Assembly: GCF_030463535.1 (NCBI RefSeq)
Contig: NC_132892.1
Span: 35,319,049 to 35,383,048 of the forward strand
DNA from: Salminus brasiliensis
Taxonomy: Eukaryota; Chordata; Actinopteri; Characiformes; Bryconidae
Direction: 5' to 3'
DNA length: 64,000 nucleotides
The translations under genes were made by a program, and so were the position numbers. A model generated the notes under the pieces. That model made no database searches and was not told the DNA's origin. It saw only the letters and a program-made list of their open reading frames with translations. Shown one piece after another: positions 47,001-56,784 of this stretch (positions within the stretch are counted from its first letter, which is position 1; every line of letters starts with the position of its first letter).

Positions 47001-49993
47001 GTTGTTATCAACGCAAAGCCTGCATCACTGATGGTATGGGGTTGCATGAGTGCTTGTGGCATGGGCAGCTTGCATGTCTGGAGAGGCACCATTAATGCAG
47101 AGAACTATGTTCAGGTTCTAGAACAACATATGCTCCCATCTAGACGTCATCTCTTTCAGGGAAGACCCTGCATTTTTCAACAAGATAATGCCAGACCACA
47201 TTCTGCAGCAATCACAACATCATGGCTACGTAGGAGAAGGATCCGGGTACTGAAATGGCCAGCCTGCAGTCCAGATCTTTACCTATAGAGAACATTTGGA
47301 GCATCATAAAGAGGAAGGTGCGACAAAGAAGGCCCAAGACGATTGAACAGTTAGAGGCCTGTATTAGACATAAATGGGAGAGCATTCCTATTTCTAAACT
47401 TGAGAAACTGGTCTCCTCTGTCCCCAGACGTCTGTTGAGTGTTGTAAGAAGAAGGGGGGATGCCACACAGTGGTAAAAATGGCCTTGTCCCAACTTTTTT
47501 GGGATTTGTTGATGCCATAAAATTTTGAATCAACATATTTCTCCTTTAAAATGTTACATTTACTCAGATTAAACTTTTGATCTGTCATCTATGTTCTATT
47601 ACGAATAAAATATTGACATTTGCCATCTCCACATCATTGCATTCAGTTTTTATTCACAATTTGTTTAGTGTCCCAACTTTTTTGCAATCCGGTTTGTAAT
47701 TTAAAAATCAAACATTGTGATTTTCTGGATTTTTTAGAGTGTGTCTCTTACAGTTGAAGTGTACGTACACTTGAAAAATCAGCAGTGTATCAAATACTTT
47801 TTTCCCAGCTACTTTAAGTTGCACCAATTACTGACAAAGATGTGCAAATGCACACAGAGCTTGTGTAGAGAAGGACTGCCAATAGAATAGGACTCTTTGG
47901 AGCAGATCAACTTAAATCTATTGGCACCATGCTGCCTAATGATGAGTGTATGATTGTATGTAAATCTGTTATTGGGACCTAACATGTAAACCATGTTACA
48001 CAGGTAAGAGTATGCAGAGTTTGGAGTCTTACACAAGAACTCCCATTAGTGTACAGCTATGTCTAGTGTACAGATTGTCTAGATTGCATAAATCCAAACA
48101 AACGGATCTGCTTAACCAATGCAATGTGATCAAAATCTTGTTTGCAAAAGTGTAAAGATCGCTGTTACAGTCCCACAGTATTAGAATTTAATGATGAATA
48201 GACCAATAGAAATCTTTTTTTACATTGACTTCCTTTGAAAGTGAAGACGTTTTCACCTGTAAAGGTGCTATTTTGGAGAAACAAGGAGTTTGTCAGTAAA
48301 TCATCTCACATCTTCTGGAATAATGTGTCGATTCTCTGCAGAGTCTACAAAACCTTTAATAAATCTGGTCTTCTTGTTCGATGGTTCTGCCAGCATGAAG
48401 ACTTCTGAGTTTGAGATGAACAAAATGTTCATTTGGGAAGTAATCAGAAAATATAAAAACCCATCCATAGAGGTAAACAACTTCTATAAACATTTTACCC
48501 TTAAGTACTTTATTTAGGCTCCACTATGGGTAACTCAATTACACTACAGGTAACTAAATTACACTACAGGTAACTACATTACACTGTAAGTACCTAAATT
48601 ACACTGCAGGTAACTTAATTACACTGTAAGTACCTAAATTACACTACAAGTAACTCAATTACACTGCAGGAAACTAAATTACACTGTAAGTACCTAAATT
48701 ACACTACAGGTAACTAAATTACAATGTAAGTGCCTACATTACACTGCAGGCAACTACATTACACTACAGGTAACTTAATTACACTGCAGGTAACTAAATT
48801 ACAGTGTAAGTAACTAAATTACACTGCAGGCAACTAAATTACACTGCAGGAAACTACATTACACTGCAGGCAACTACATTACACTACAGGTAACTTAATT
48901 ACACTGCAGGTAACTAAATTACACTGTAAGTACCTAAATTACACTACAGGTAACTAAATTACACTGCAGGTAACTAAATTACACTGCAGGTAACTAAATT
49001 ACACTGTAAGTACCTAAATTACACTACAGGTAACTAAATTACACTGTAAGTACCTAAATTAAACTGAAAGGTAACTACATTACACTGCAGGTAACTTAAT
49101 TACACTGTAAGTACCTAAATTACACTACAGGTAACTAAATTACGCTGTAAGTACCTAAATTACACTGCAGGTAACTAAATTACGCTGTAAGTGCCTAAAT
49201 TACACTACAGGTAACTAAATTACAATGTAAGTACCTAAATTACACTGCAGGTAACTAAATTACACTGTAAGTACCTAAATTACACTGCAGGCAACTACAT
49301 TATACTACAGGTAACTTAATTACACTGCAGGTAACTAAATTACAGTGTAAGTGCCTAAATTACACTGCAGGCAACTAAATTACAGTGTAAGTGCCTAAAT
49401 TACACTGCAGGCAACTACATTACACTACTGGTAACTTAAATACACTGCAGGTAACTAAATTACACTGTAAATACCTAAATTACACTGTAAGTAACTAAAT
49501 TACACTTCAGGTAACTAAATTACACTGTAGGAAACTAAATTACACTGCAGGTCACTAAATTACACTGTAAGTACCTAAATTACACTTCAGGTAACTAAAT
49601 TACACTGTAAGTACCTAAATTACACTACAGGAACCTAAATTACACTGCAGGTAACTAAATTACACTGTAAGTACCTAAATTACACTACAGAAACCTAAAT
49701 TACACTGCAGGTAACTAAATTACACTGCAGGTAACTACATTCAAATTGTTAAAAAAACAGCCGTCACTCACCCATCTGTCTCTGAATTTGAAAATGGAAC
49801 ATTTTATACCTTTTTGGCAACAGCATAGCAACCACCTTGCAACAGCATAGCAACTGCCTACCACACACTCAACAACTCCACAGCAACCACTTAGCAACAC
49901 CATAAAAAAACACTTGTGATAGCAACCATCTAGCAACGTCAGTTTCACTCTAGTGACCACCTAGCAGGAGCCTAACACCTGCCTGGGAGTAGA

Positions 49994-50057
<64 letters not shown>

Positions 50058-53000
50058 TGTATAGGCAGTCATGTAGCTCTCCAGAAACTGCCAGCCAGTA
50101 ATTGTTTTTATTTGTTTTGTTTACAATGTTTTTGGTCACTCTTTATTTGGAGTGGTCCTTTTTAGATGAAATTAACATTGATCAGAGTCTCAGTACCAGA
50201 TCCACAACCTCTCACTGATGTAGCAGCAGTGAAGCATCTGAACACGTCCAGTAGATCAAGAGACTTTTATTGAACTGTAGGAATAAAATCTGTTTATAAT
50301 CTGCAGAATTCAGCTGTTTTCACATTATTTAGAGTGTCCAAGTTCATTCCTGTAGATCTTCTCCTCATCTCTTCTCTGGGTTTAGTTTGCTGCGGTCCAG
50401 TTTTCGGATAGACCCAGGACTGTTTTCACCTTCAAAGATTATAAGGACAACACAGCCGAGAAGAAACTTGATGAAGAGGCTCATATGAAGAGTCTCACAT
50501 ACACACATCTGGCTATTGATCATGTTCTGTGAGTAACCCCAGTTTCTTTTAACCCCTTAGTTTTAAGTCCTATTATCCAGTATCTGCTATTAATAATTCC
50601 ATAAACTCAGAGAACTCATTTCTAATTGATGTTGGAGAAATTTAAGTATGGGTATACAAACAGGTCTTTAGAGTTTAAAGGGTTAAAGTGGCTTAAAATT
50701 AAACTGTTAATGACAGCAGAAGTGTTTAAACTGTGTTAGAGGTTGCTTATTTCCCCTTAAGACTAAACCAAGGACAGTAAAAGGATATGCTTTGGTTTGG
50801 GACCTTGTGAACTTTTAGCCATAGAATGCATTAATAAAGAACTAAAGTTAACCCTATTTACCATCACGATGGCCCACAACAGCATAGCATAGTGCAGCCT
50901 AGCCGAGTCTAGTATAGCCTAGCCTGTCCTGTCGCTGTGTCTTCTCAGCATAATGTGCTGTTTCTACAGAAGTTGGAAGTCTTGGTGAAGTCATGGATGA
51001 TCAGTTATGGTTCTCAGATCATGTTGCAAATGTGACTCGGTCCTGCAGATTTCTCCTGTACAACATCTGGAGAATTCCACCCTTCCTCTCTAGAGAGTCT
51101 CAGGCACAGGTGCTCGTCCAGTCTCTCCTCACTTCCAGACTTGACCACTTTAGCTCTCTTCTGGCTGGTCTCCTTCAGACCCCTGCAGCTGATCCAGAAC
51201 ACAGCGGGTTGGGTCGTCTTCAACGTTCCTAAATCCAGCCATGTTCTGCTCCTGCTCTTCTGGGTTCTCTCTTCACTGGCTTCCTGTAGCTGCTGCCCAG
51301 GTCATCAGATTCAGAACCCTGACTCTGGCCAAAAAGCCAAGACTGGACCAACCAGCCCCTCCATACTTGATGGCGATGGTCAATCAAATGCCTATCTGCA
51401 CCAGGAGTCCTTCCAGCTTCAAGTACGGCTCGGCTCGACCCGCCATCCTTTAAGATCCACAGAAGATGAGCGTCCAGACTTTTTACTGTCCTGCACCGAA
51501 GTGGTGGAACGAACTTTCCCTGGGTGTCGGAACAGCAGAGTCCAACGCTCGCTGTCCTCAAACCCTGACTGAACACCCTCCTCTTCTGAGAGGACTTGGG
51601 TGAAGAGTAGGGTATTATGGTCTCCATATTGACTTGTGTTTAGTGGAGTCTAAGATTAGAGGAGCTTTACATTTTTAGTCTGTTAAAACTAGCTGAGGTT
51701 CTTCTTCAGTAAATGGTAAAGCTCTTTTGTAAGTCGCTCTGGAGCGTCTGCTAAATGCCCTAAATGTTGACAAGCTGAAGAGACCTACAGGTACGAAAAA
51801 TCTTTCCCTTCTGATGTGAGTTAAGCTCCAGTTTGGTCCAGCTGAGAGAGTCCAGGACAATGAAGAGAAGAGAGGGCAACAGCTAGCTTGGGCTAGTGAT
51901 AGCTTTTAGCCTAGTGTGGATCCCTGGGATCCCCTTCTAAGGACACAGTAAAACACAGGGAAAGCTATGGTCACGAGGCCTGGTTCCCGAGTCTGGACGT
52001 GATGAGCTCTCTAGTATCAACAACACCATATTCGCCCGAATTCGCTGTCGTGTGTTACTGCTTCACCAGCTATGACCAGAGCTTTCTCCAGTGCACAGGG
52101 TTCATGTCATTTTTGAGGGTATAAATTTAAAGTATAAATTTCACAAATCAGAACTGTGATGTAACAGTTTTGGGGGTTTGGAATTGGCCTGTTAACAGTT
52201 CTGTTTTGGTTCTGCTGGATGTTCTTTTAAAGAAGCGTTTTTTTTCCTGGAAGTTTATAGACGTACAGCTTCCCTCTATAGTGACCAGCAATGGAAAAGA
52301 GATCCAGTAGAAACCCTACTTACTAAATAATGGATCAGTCTTATGAGCTGTAAATCCATGCTTGGGTCCAAAAACTTGTAAAAAGACACGCCTTTTCTTT
52401 TCCAGGGTAAATCTCTTTGATAATGTGAGCTCTGGGGCAGATCCTGAGGCTACCAACATACTGATCATCCTCACAGATGGAGTCGCTTCTGATTTTGATA
52501 GTAAAAATGTCATTAAGCGGTGTGATGACCAGCATATCATACGAATCGTCATTGGGGTGAGTTAAAGCAAGCACTAGCCAACCACACAATACAATCAAAC
52601 TCCACCTGTTCATCCATCTGTCCTCCACTTCAGTGCTGTAAGCATATATTTGTATTGACAGCTAGGGGCCGTCGACATGCAGAGGATTGCTAGATTTGCC
52701 TCAGAGCCCAAAGAAGAGAACACTATGTATTTAAATCCAAGTGAACCGGGGGAAATTTTTGCTAAACTTCAAAACAAGTTCAGCAACATTGGAGGTAAGC
52801 AGAAATAGACCTTGGGAACGTTACGTTTCTATATAAACTCACAGAGCACTTTATTAGGAGGTTGGACATTGGATGTTGGACGATGTTGTCATGATTGCAT
52901 CACAATTCCAGAAGATCTTTCAGTAGAACTTTTGTCTCAAATTCTTCAGATCTGTCATGTTTATGAAACCAGTGTGAGAGACTTCTCCTTTGTGAGATGC

Positions 53001-54039
53001 TGAGATGCCGTTAGAAACTATGGTCAAGGGACGAACATGGTCAGCAACAATTCTCACACAGTCTGTGGTGTTTTTGGTTGACCAATTATTGATTGGTTTC
53101 CAGCTCAAAGTATGTCAAGAAAACCTTCTTTACATCATTACACCACCTTTACACCACCTCCACCAGCCTGGACAGTTCACACAAGGCAGGTTGGCTCCAT
53201 GGATTGATGCTGTTGGTGCAGCCTCAGCTTCTGCTGTTGTAGAACCCATTGGCTCCATGCTGCCTAATAATGCCAGGCGTGGGCTAGAGGGGTATAAAGC
53301 CCCCCAGCATTGAGGAGCTGTGGAGCAGTGGAAGAACTGTGTTCTCTGAAATGATGATGGTGGTGGAGCTCCATCCAGTACTTTTGGATGGGATGAGTTG
53401 GGGAGTTCAGGATGAGGTGGGGTGGTGGTCGATCATCCATCCAACATCTTGACCTCTTTCGTGGCTAAATGTAATTAAATCCTCACACCTATTTTGCTCC
53501 AAAATCTAGTAGAAAGTCTTCTTCTCTGGACTTTTTTTAATCCCCTTGATTTCAGAAGAAACACTGTGACATAGTAGTTGTGGAAGGCTGCAAGTGCAAA
53601 GAGACTTTTTTTAGGGCGAAAGCAAAACTCATCATCAGGACAGGCAGAGGTCAAAAACAGGTAGGCAGGTACATCACAGGCAAACCCATAATCCAAGTCA
53701 TAAAACAAGCAGGAACATCACAAGTGCAAGATTAGTGTTGTCACAGTGACTCCACCAACACTCAAATCAGAGGTGCTTATCAGCAGTCCTCATCAGTCCC
53801 ATAATCAACATTACCTGTGTGCTTGGAGCTGAATTTCAGGTGAGGGGTGGAGCTTAGTCCTTGCACAAGACATGAGCTCCCCACTGAGGCCAGCAGAGGG
53901 AGACATTACACACTGAATGAGCAGGTGTCCCAATACTTTCGTCCATACAGTGTATTTGGTTTTCATAAAAGTTCTCCACTTCTTGTGTTTTTCCTCTCCA
54001 GTTTCTGCAGGTCACTGTAAGCCAGACGTGTCCGACTGA
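35025..54039 (+). CDS. Secreted protein with two tandem integrin-alpha-I-like VWA domains (13 exons)
   Basis: Exons: 35025-35097, 35601-35669, 36510-36605, 38975-39043, 40782-40912, 41675-41817, 43370-43520, 43626-43761, 48342-48472, 50386-50528, 52406-52556, 52662-52794 and 54002-54039. All have GT-AG borders and compatible phases, summing to 1464 nt (487 residues plus TGA). Residues 1-24 form a signal peptide ([18 protein letters not shown]...). Residues 25-102 are a charged, helical linker with two cysteines. VWA 1 (about 103-289) has MIDAS residues D116, S118, S120 (FLFDGSGS), Thr184/186 and D218 (ILIILTDG). VWA 2 (about 290-475) has D303, S305, S307 (FLFDGSAS) and D405. A 12-residue tail follows. 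The core (IVIGVG..., [12 protein letters not shown]) resembles the I domain of leukocyte integrin alpha chains (CD11 type). There is no propeller or transmembrane segment, so it is probably a soluble adhesion or decoy protein. Alternative: two adjacent genes sharing exons. No transcript evidence was available. Confidence 0.72.
35850..36412 (+). mobile_element. MITE-like element, copy g, in VWA gene intron 2
   Basis: Near-complete copy from ACACTATGACAAAATATTTC to GTGTCCCAATACTTTTGTAC and ATACAGTGTA, inside the intron between exons 2 and 3. Confidence 0.75.
36941..38262 (+). mobile_element. Complete but inactive Tc1-like transposon in VWA gene intron 3
   Basis: TA-flanked inverted ends: CACACGTGGACAAAATTGTTGG at the left and the complementary CCAACAATTTTGTTCACGTG at the right, 1.3 kb apart. 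Between them is a transposase on the + strand in pieces: helix-turn-helix part [20 protein letters not shown] (from 37331) with linker [10 protein letters not shown], and a C-terminal part (37877-38203) with [19 protein letters not shown] carrying the final E. Frameshifts and stops separate the parts, so no full enzyme is made. Confidence 0.88.
38265..38630 (+). mobile_element. SINE-like repeat
   Basis: CAGCAGCCAGAGCCTGAGA, GGGTGGGTAGATGG, GAGGCGGTGGCTGG, GAGGAGGCAG and AATGAGTGGGTTGGGGAATTGG in order match a widespread fish SINE type. It directly abuts the Tc1 element. Confidence 0.6.
39044..40635. other. VWA gene intron 4, no further exon seen
   Basis: Only repeat fragments recognised, e.g. 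ATCAGAAATACTTTATTTATCC at about 39815 (a retroelement 3' end in reverse) and TTAATAGTTACAAGACG near 40400. Confidence 0.45.
40925..41635. repeat. 20-bp minisatellite of splice-donor-like motifs, VWA 1 intron 5
   Basis: About 35 copies of a 20-bp unit, GGTAACTAAATTACACTGTA and variants (AGTACCTAAATTATATGGTA). It begins 12 bases after the exon 5 donor (CAG|GTAAAC). Nearly every unit contains AGGTAACT, GGTAAGTAAC or TGTAAGTAC, all close to the 5' splice consensus. Confidence 0.95.
42830..43310. mobile_element. Retroelement insertion private to unit A intron
   Basis: CATTTACATTTACAGCATTTAGCTGACGCTCTTATCCAGAG begins a stretch absent from the corresponding intron of unit B, which passes directly from GAGCTGTAAAT to the exon 7 acceptor region. 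Confidence 0.6.
43804..44574. mobile_element. Non-autonomous DNA element (CACTTTATTAGG ends)
   Basis: Inverted ends CACTTTATTAGGA and TCCTAATAAAGTG (the right end actually reads TTCCTAATAAAGTG). It lies in intron 8 just after exon 8. A truncated duplicate is at 52837-53230, so it was present before the exon duplication. Confidence 0.7.
45503..47698 (+). mobile_element. Tc1-like transposon with ~210-bp inverted repeats, nested
   Basis: TA-bounded ends TACAAACCGGATTCC and GCAATCCGGTTTGTA, with inverted repeats of about 210 bases (45503-45720 and 47487-47698). The transposase is readable on the + strand from 46500 to 47476: [26 protein letters not shown] (first D), [11 protein letters not shown] (second D), then [13 protein letters not shown] (E). 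It needs two frame changes and its N-terminus is interrupted by a LINE fragment, so it is inactive. Confidence 0.88.
45880..46490 (-). mobile_element. CR1-like LINE 3' fragment inside the Tc1 element
   Basis: On the - strand it encodes the C-terminal part of a LINE protein ([16 protein letters not shown], then [15 protein letters not shown], then [11 protein letters not shown], then [10 protein letters not shown]) in one open frame (46493-46050), ending in the terminal repeat GGCATTTAGCAGACGCTC / TTTACATTTACA. The open frame suggests a recent insertion. Confidence 0.85.
47807..47955 (+). mobile_element. MITE-like element, copy h (fragment)
   Basis: AGCTACTTTAAGTTGCACC to GGCACCATGCTGCCTAATGATG; both ends are missing. 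The outer transposon ends exactly where this fragment starts. Confidence 0.6.
48510..49745. repeat. 20-bp minisatellite, VWA 2 intron (expanded copy)
   Basis: Counterpart of 40925-41635 in the duplicated unit, with about 61 units, longer and more homogeneous (GCAGGTAACTAAATTACACT, TGTAAGTACCTAAATTACAC). The unit period is 20 bp and the phase is kept through almost the whole array. Confidence 0.95.
49997..50052. repeat. (TA)n microsatellite
   Basis: Uninterrupted TA tract of about 55 bases in the VWA 2 intron. Confidence 0.95.
50964..51768 (+). mobile_element. CR1-like LINE 3' fragment, private to unit B
   Basis: Same family as 45880-46490, sense orientation: broken frames with [27 protein letters not shown] and the terminal GTAAGTCGCTCTGGAGCGTCTG. 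In unit A the flanking text GTGCTGTTT/ACAAGCTGAAGAG is continuous, which fixes the insertion point and shows that it came after the exon duplication. Confidence 0.85.
53240..53955 (+). mobile_element. MITE-like element, copy i, interrupted by a solo LTR
   Basis: Family sequence from TTGGCTCCATGCTGCCTAAT to GATTTCAGAAGAAACAC, then the LTR-like element, then TGAATGAGCAGGTGTCCC to ATACAGTGTA. It lies in the last intron of the VWA gene, about 45 bases before the final exon. Confidence 0.75.
53565..53910. mobile_element. Solo LTR-like element, second copy
   Basis: TGTGACATAG to GACATTACA, related along its length to 32941-33295 (shared TCAGGACAGGCAGAGGTCA and GAGGCCAGCAG). The target duplication here is ambiguous (AACAC / CACTG). 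Confidence 0.65.
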
Positions 54040-54815
54040 CTGATGGCTATGAGGACAGCTGAAGCTATTAGATCTGAATCTCAGTGAACTCTACAATCTT
54101 AGAAAGAAAGGTGCTTCAAAGGGTTCTTTGAGTGATGTCATAGAAGAACCACATATTGGTTTGGTTTGGTTTGGTTTGGTAAAGAAGTGTGTTTCTAATA
54201 GAGATGTGTGAAAAAGTCTGAAAACAGACCTTAAAAAGGTTCTTTAGGGAACCAAAACTGGCTCTTCTACGGCATCACTCATGGAACCAGTAGGAGCACC
54301 TTTATTTTGGAGTGAATTGTCTAAAAATGACCCAGCAGAACATCACTTTGACATCAGGAAGATCAGACTCTGATGTTGAATTCTGGTTAGAAAGTCACAC
54401 ATCCATCAAAACCCAATACTGGGATGAGGTTGAGGTCCAACGTTACACAGACATTGCATACTGGGTACTGAACACCACGACCAACAACATATCAACATCT
54501 AAGAACGTTAGAAATTCACGCTGTGTGGACGTTAACATTGGGAAGTTCAGCAGATGTTGGGTTTTGGTCACCATACCTGAAATGTTATTATGTTAAATGT
54601 TGACGTTTGTTGGCATTAGGTGTTGTCCTGACATTGAATTTTGGTCACTACCTATATTCAACCTGATTTCAACGTCTGTAGATGTCAGGAGCTTTTTCAT
54701 TCATTAAAACGCTCTGAAGTTGAAGGTCATTGATGTTCTGCATGTGTTATAATGAGAGAACTCTATTAAATTCACCACTGTCTGGATTTCTGTTGTTATC
54801 TATCTTCATTCAGCC
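54040..54815. other. 3' flank of the VWA gene, no gene seen
   Basis: Contains (TTTGG)n at about 54160-54180 and a degenerate inverted pair AAAGGGTTCTTTGAGTGATG / GGCATCACTCATGGAACC (54117-54300) typical of short fish DNA elements. The true poly(A) site is unclear. Confidence 0.45.
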
Positions 54816-55250
54816 TACAGCAGTTTAGCCCCACCCATTAATCCTACAGCAGTTTAGCCCCACCCATTCAGCCTACAGCAGTTTAGCCCCACCCATTCAT
54901 CCTACAGCAGTTTAACCTTGCCCATTCAGCCTACAGCAGTTTAGCCCCGCCCATTCAGCCTACAGCAGTTTAGCCCCACCCATTCAGCCTACAGTAGTTT
55001 AACCTAGCCCATTCAGCAGTTTAGCCCCACCCATTCAGCCTACACCAGTTTAGCCCCACCCATTCAGCATACAGCAGTTTAGCCCCACCCATTCAGCCTA
55101 CAGTAGTTTAACCTAGCCCATACAGCAGTTTAGACCCGCCCATGCAGCCTACAGCTTTTAAGCTCCACCTATCATCTTTTCAGCCTACAGCAGTTTAGCC
55201 CCACCCATTCATCTTACATCAGATTAGCCCCACCCACTCAGCTAAATTTA
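54816..55250. repeat. 29-bp minisatellite upstream of rdh8
   Basis: About 14 copies of CCTACAGCAGTTTAGCCCCACCCATTCAG type units, some shortened or changed (AACCTAGCCC). The array ends roughly 220 bases before the rdh8 start codon. Confidence 0.9.
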
Positions 55251-55307
55251 GCCCCAGTCAGCTCTCTGAGCATGTGCAGGAGATAACTCGGCCAGGAGTG
55301 TGTCCAC

Positions 55308-55313
55308 TAATCC
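55308..55313 (+). promoter_or_regulatory. TAATCC, possible CRX/OTX site upstream of rdh8
   Basis: One TAATCC hexamer lies 155 bases before the rdh8 ATG. CRX/OTX factors bind this motif at photoreceptor genes, and RDH8 is photoreceptor-expressed, so the placement is sensible. A six-base match is weak on its own. Confidence 0.25.
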
Positions 55314-55335
55314 AAGCTCATACATGTGACCCCAG

Positions 55336-55402
55336 CCCTCTGTGTGTGTGTGTGTGTGTTTATCTGCTTTGAGAGTTACTTAAAACCTGCCATAGCCTGT
55401 CT

Positions 55403-55445
<43 letters not shown>

Positions 55446-55592
55446 AGAGAGTGTGTGAGGAGAAGCGATGGCGGCAGCGGGGCAGAAAGTGGTTCTGATC
55501 ACCGGCTGCTCGTCTGGAATCGGCCTGAAGATCGCCGTCCTGCTCGCCAAGGACCCGAACCAGAGATACCACGGTCAGGACGCTCGTCTGTA

Positions 55593-55660
<68 letters not shown>

Positions 55661-55661
55661 G
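55336..55661. repeat. Microsatellites around rdh8 exon 1
   Basis: TG at 55340-55358, AC at 55405-55442, then after exon 1 TG at 55595-55634 and AG to 55660. Exon 1 sits between them. Confidence 0.9.
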
Positions 55662-56567
55662 CCTCAGTTTAACCTCTTGAACTCTAGACTGATAACACTT
55701 AGCACATTTCAGTCACTTAAGTTCTAGATAATAACGGGCTAAGCGTAAGGCTTAGATGAAAACATTTGATACATGTTTCTTTTAAGAACCTTATAAAAGT
55801 GGTTCTAGATAAAAATTTGAAAAGAGTTCCAATATCCAAATAAAAACCCCACTTCATATAGGGTTCTAGGTCATTATTTTGGGTAACATGGTGGTTAGTT
55901 CCAATATTAGATCTAGAACATTTTAAAATGGATAAAAACTAGATAGCACCAAAAGAGGTTCCACTATTGGCCCAAGTCGCAAAACTCCCTTTGCTCAGAG
56001 AATACTAGACAGTCATGGTGACTAACATGATGGCAAGATCCATGACTGAATTATGCTGAAATGGTTCTAGATATTACCTGGTTAAATGTATGATACAAAG
56101 GGTCAAGGGTTCTTTAGCAAAGGCAGTGGTTCTATATAGAACTCGGCTCAGACAATCCTCAGAATGCCTACATTGATCTTCTCAAGAAGAAAAACATCTG
56201 CTACATGTTTACTTTACAAAGCTTTTAAAAATGGTTCTAGGTAACGCCAAAAAAGGGTTCCACCGTTCTTGCAAGTGAAAGTTGCTTAGACTGTACTAGG
56301 TAATTATGTTGGGTAAGTCTCTATAAAAAGGGGGTTCTTTAATGCTTCTGTAGAAAAGGCAGTAGTTCTATACAGAACTCAGATCAAAGAAACCTCTAAA
56401 TGCTTAAATTGGTTCTCACAGACAAGGAGAACATCTGGGACACGGTTCTTTTAAGAAGCTTTTTAAAATGGTTCTAAACACAGAAATGTGAATTTGCTGC
56501 CCAGCATGTCTACATTTCAGTGCAGACCACAGTTACACAACTGAATGGTGATGTAAAGTGTGTTTGT

Positions 56568-56609
<42 letters not shown>

Positions 56610-56744
56610 GAGAGAGAGACAAAGAGAGAGAACAGTGCCTGTACACATATATGTAAGACTCTTTATCCCTGCTTACCCCTAAACCCCTAAGTCTGCTCGA
56701 CTATATTCAGACCCAAACAACACTATATAATATCCACACACACA

Positions 56745-56784
<40 letters not shown>

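Larger units (their letters stand above)
44661..47807. mobile_element. Outer DNA transposon, host of nested insertions
   Basis: Imperfect inverted ends: GGGAAAATAGGTATTTGGTACACTG at the left and the complement of CAGTGTATCAAATACTTTTTTCCC at the right. Just inside each end is a second inverted pair around GTACACTTCAACTG / CAGTTGAAGTGTAC. The interior (44880-45390) contains fragments of a non-functional transposase. The Tc1 element at 45503-47698 lies within it. Confidence 0.65.
48206..53230 (+). repeat. Internal duplication, unit B: VWA 2 exons and introns
   Basis: Second copy of the unit at 40636-44290. It starts near AATAGAAATCTTTTTTTAC and ends where a short inverted-repeat element (from about 53240) cuts into the duplicated transposon. 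A LINE fragment (50964-51768) interrupts sequence that is continuous in unit A, so that insertion is younger than the duplication. Confidence 0.85.

Noticed and set aside
51141-51572. 143-codon + frame as a host gene
   Set aside because: Broken CR1-like LINE C-terminus; the insertion site is continuous in the duplicate intron.
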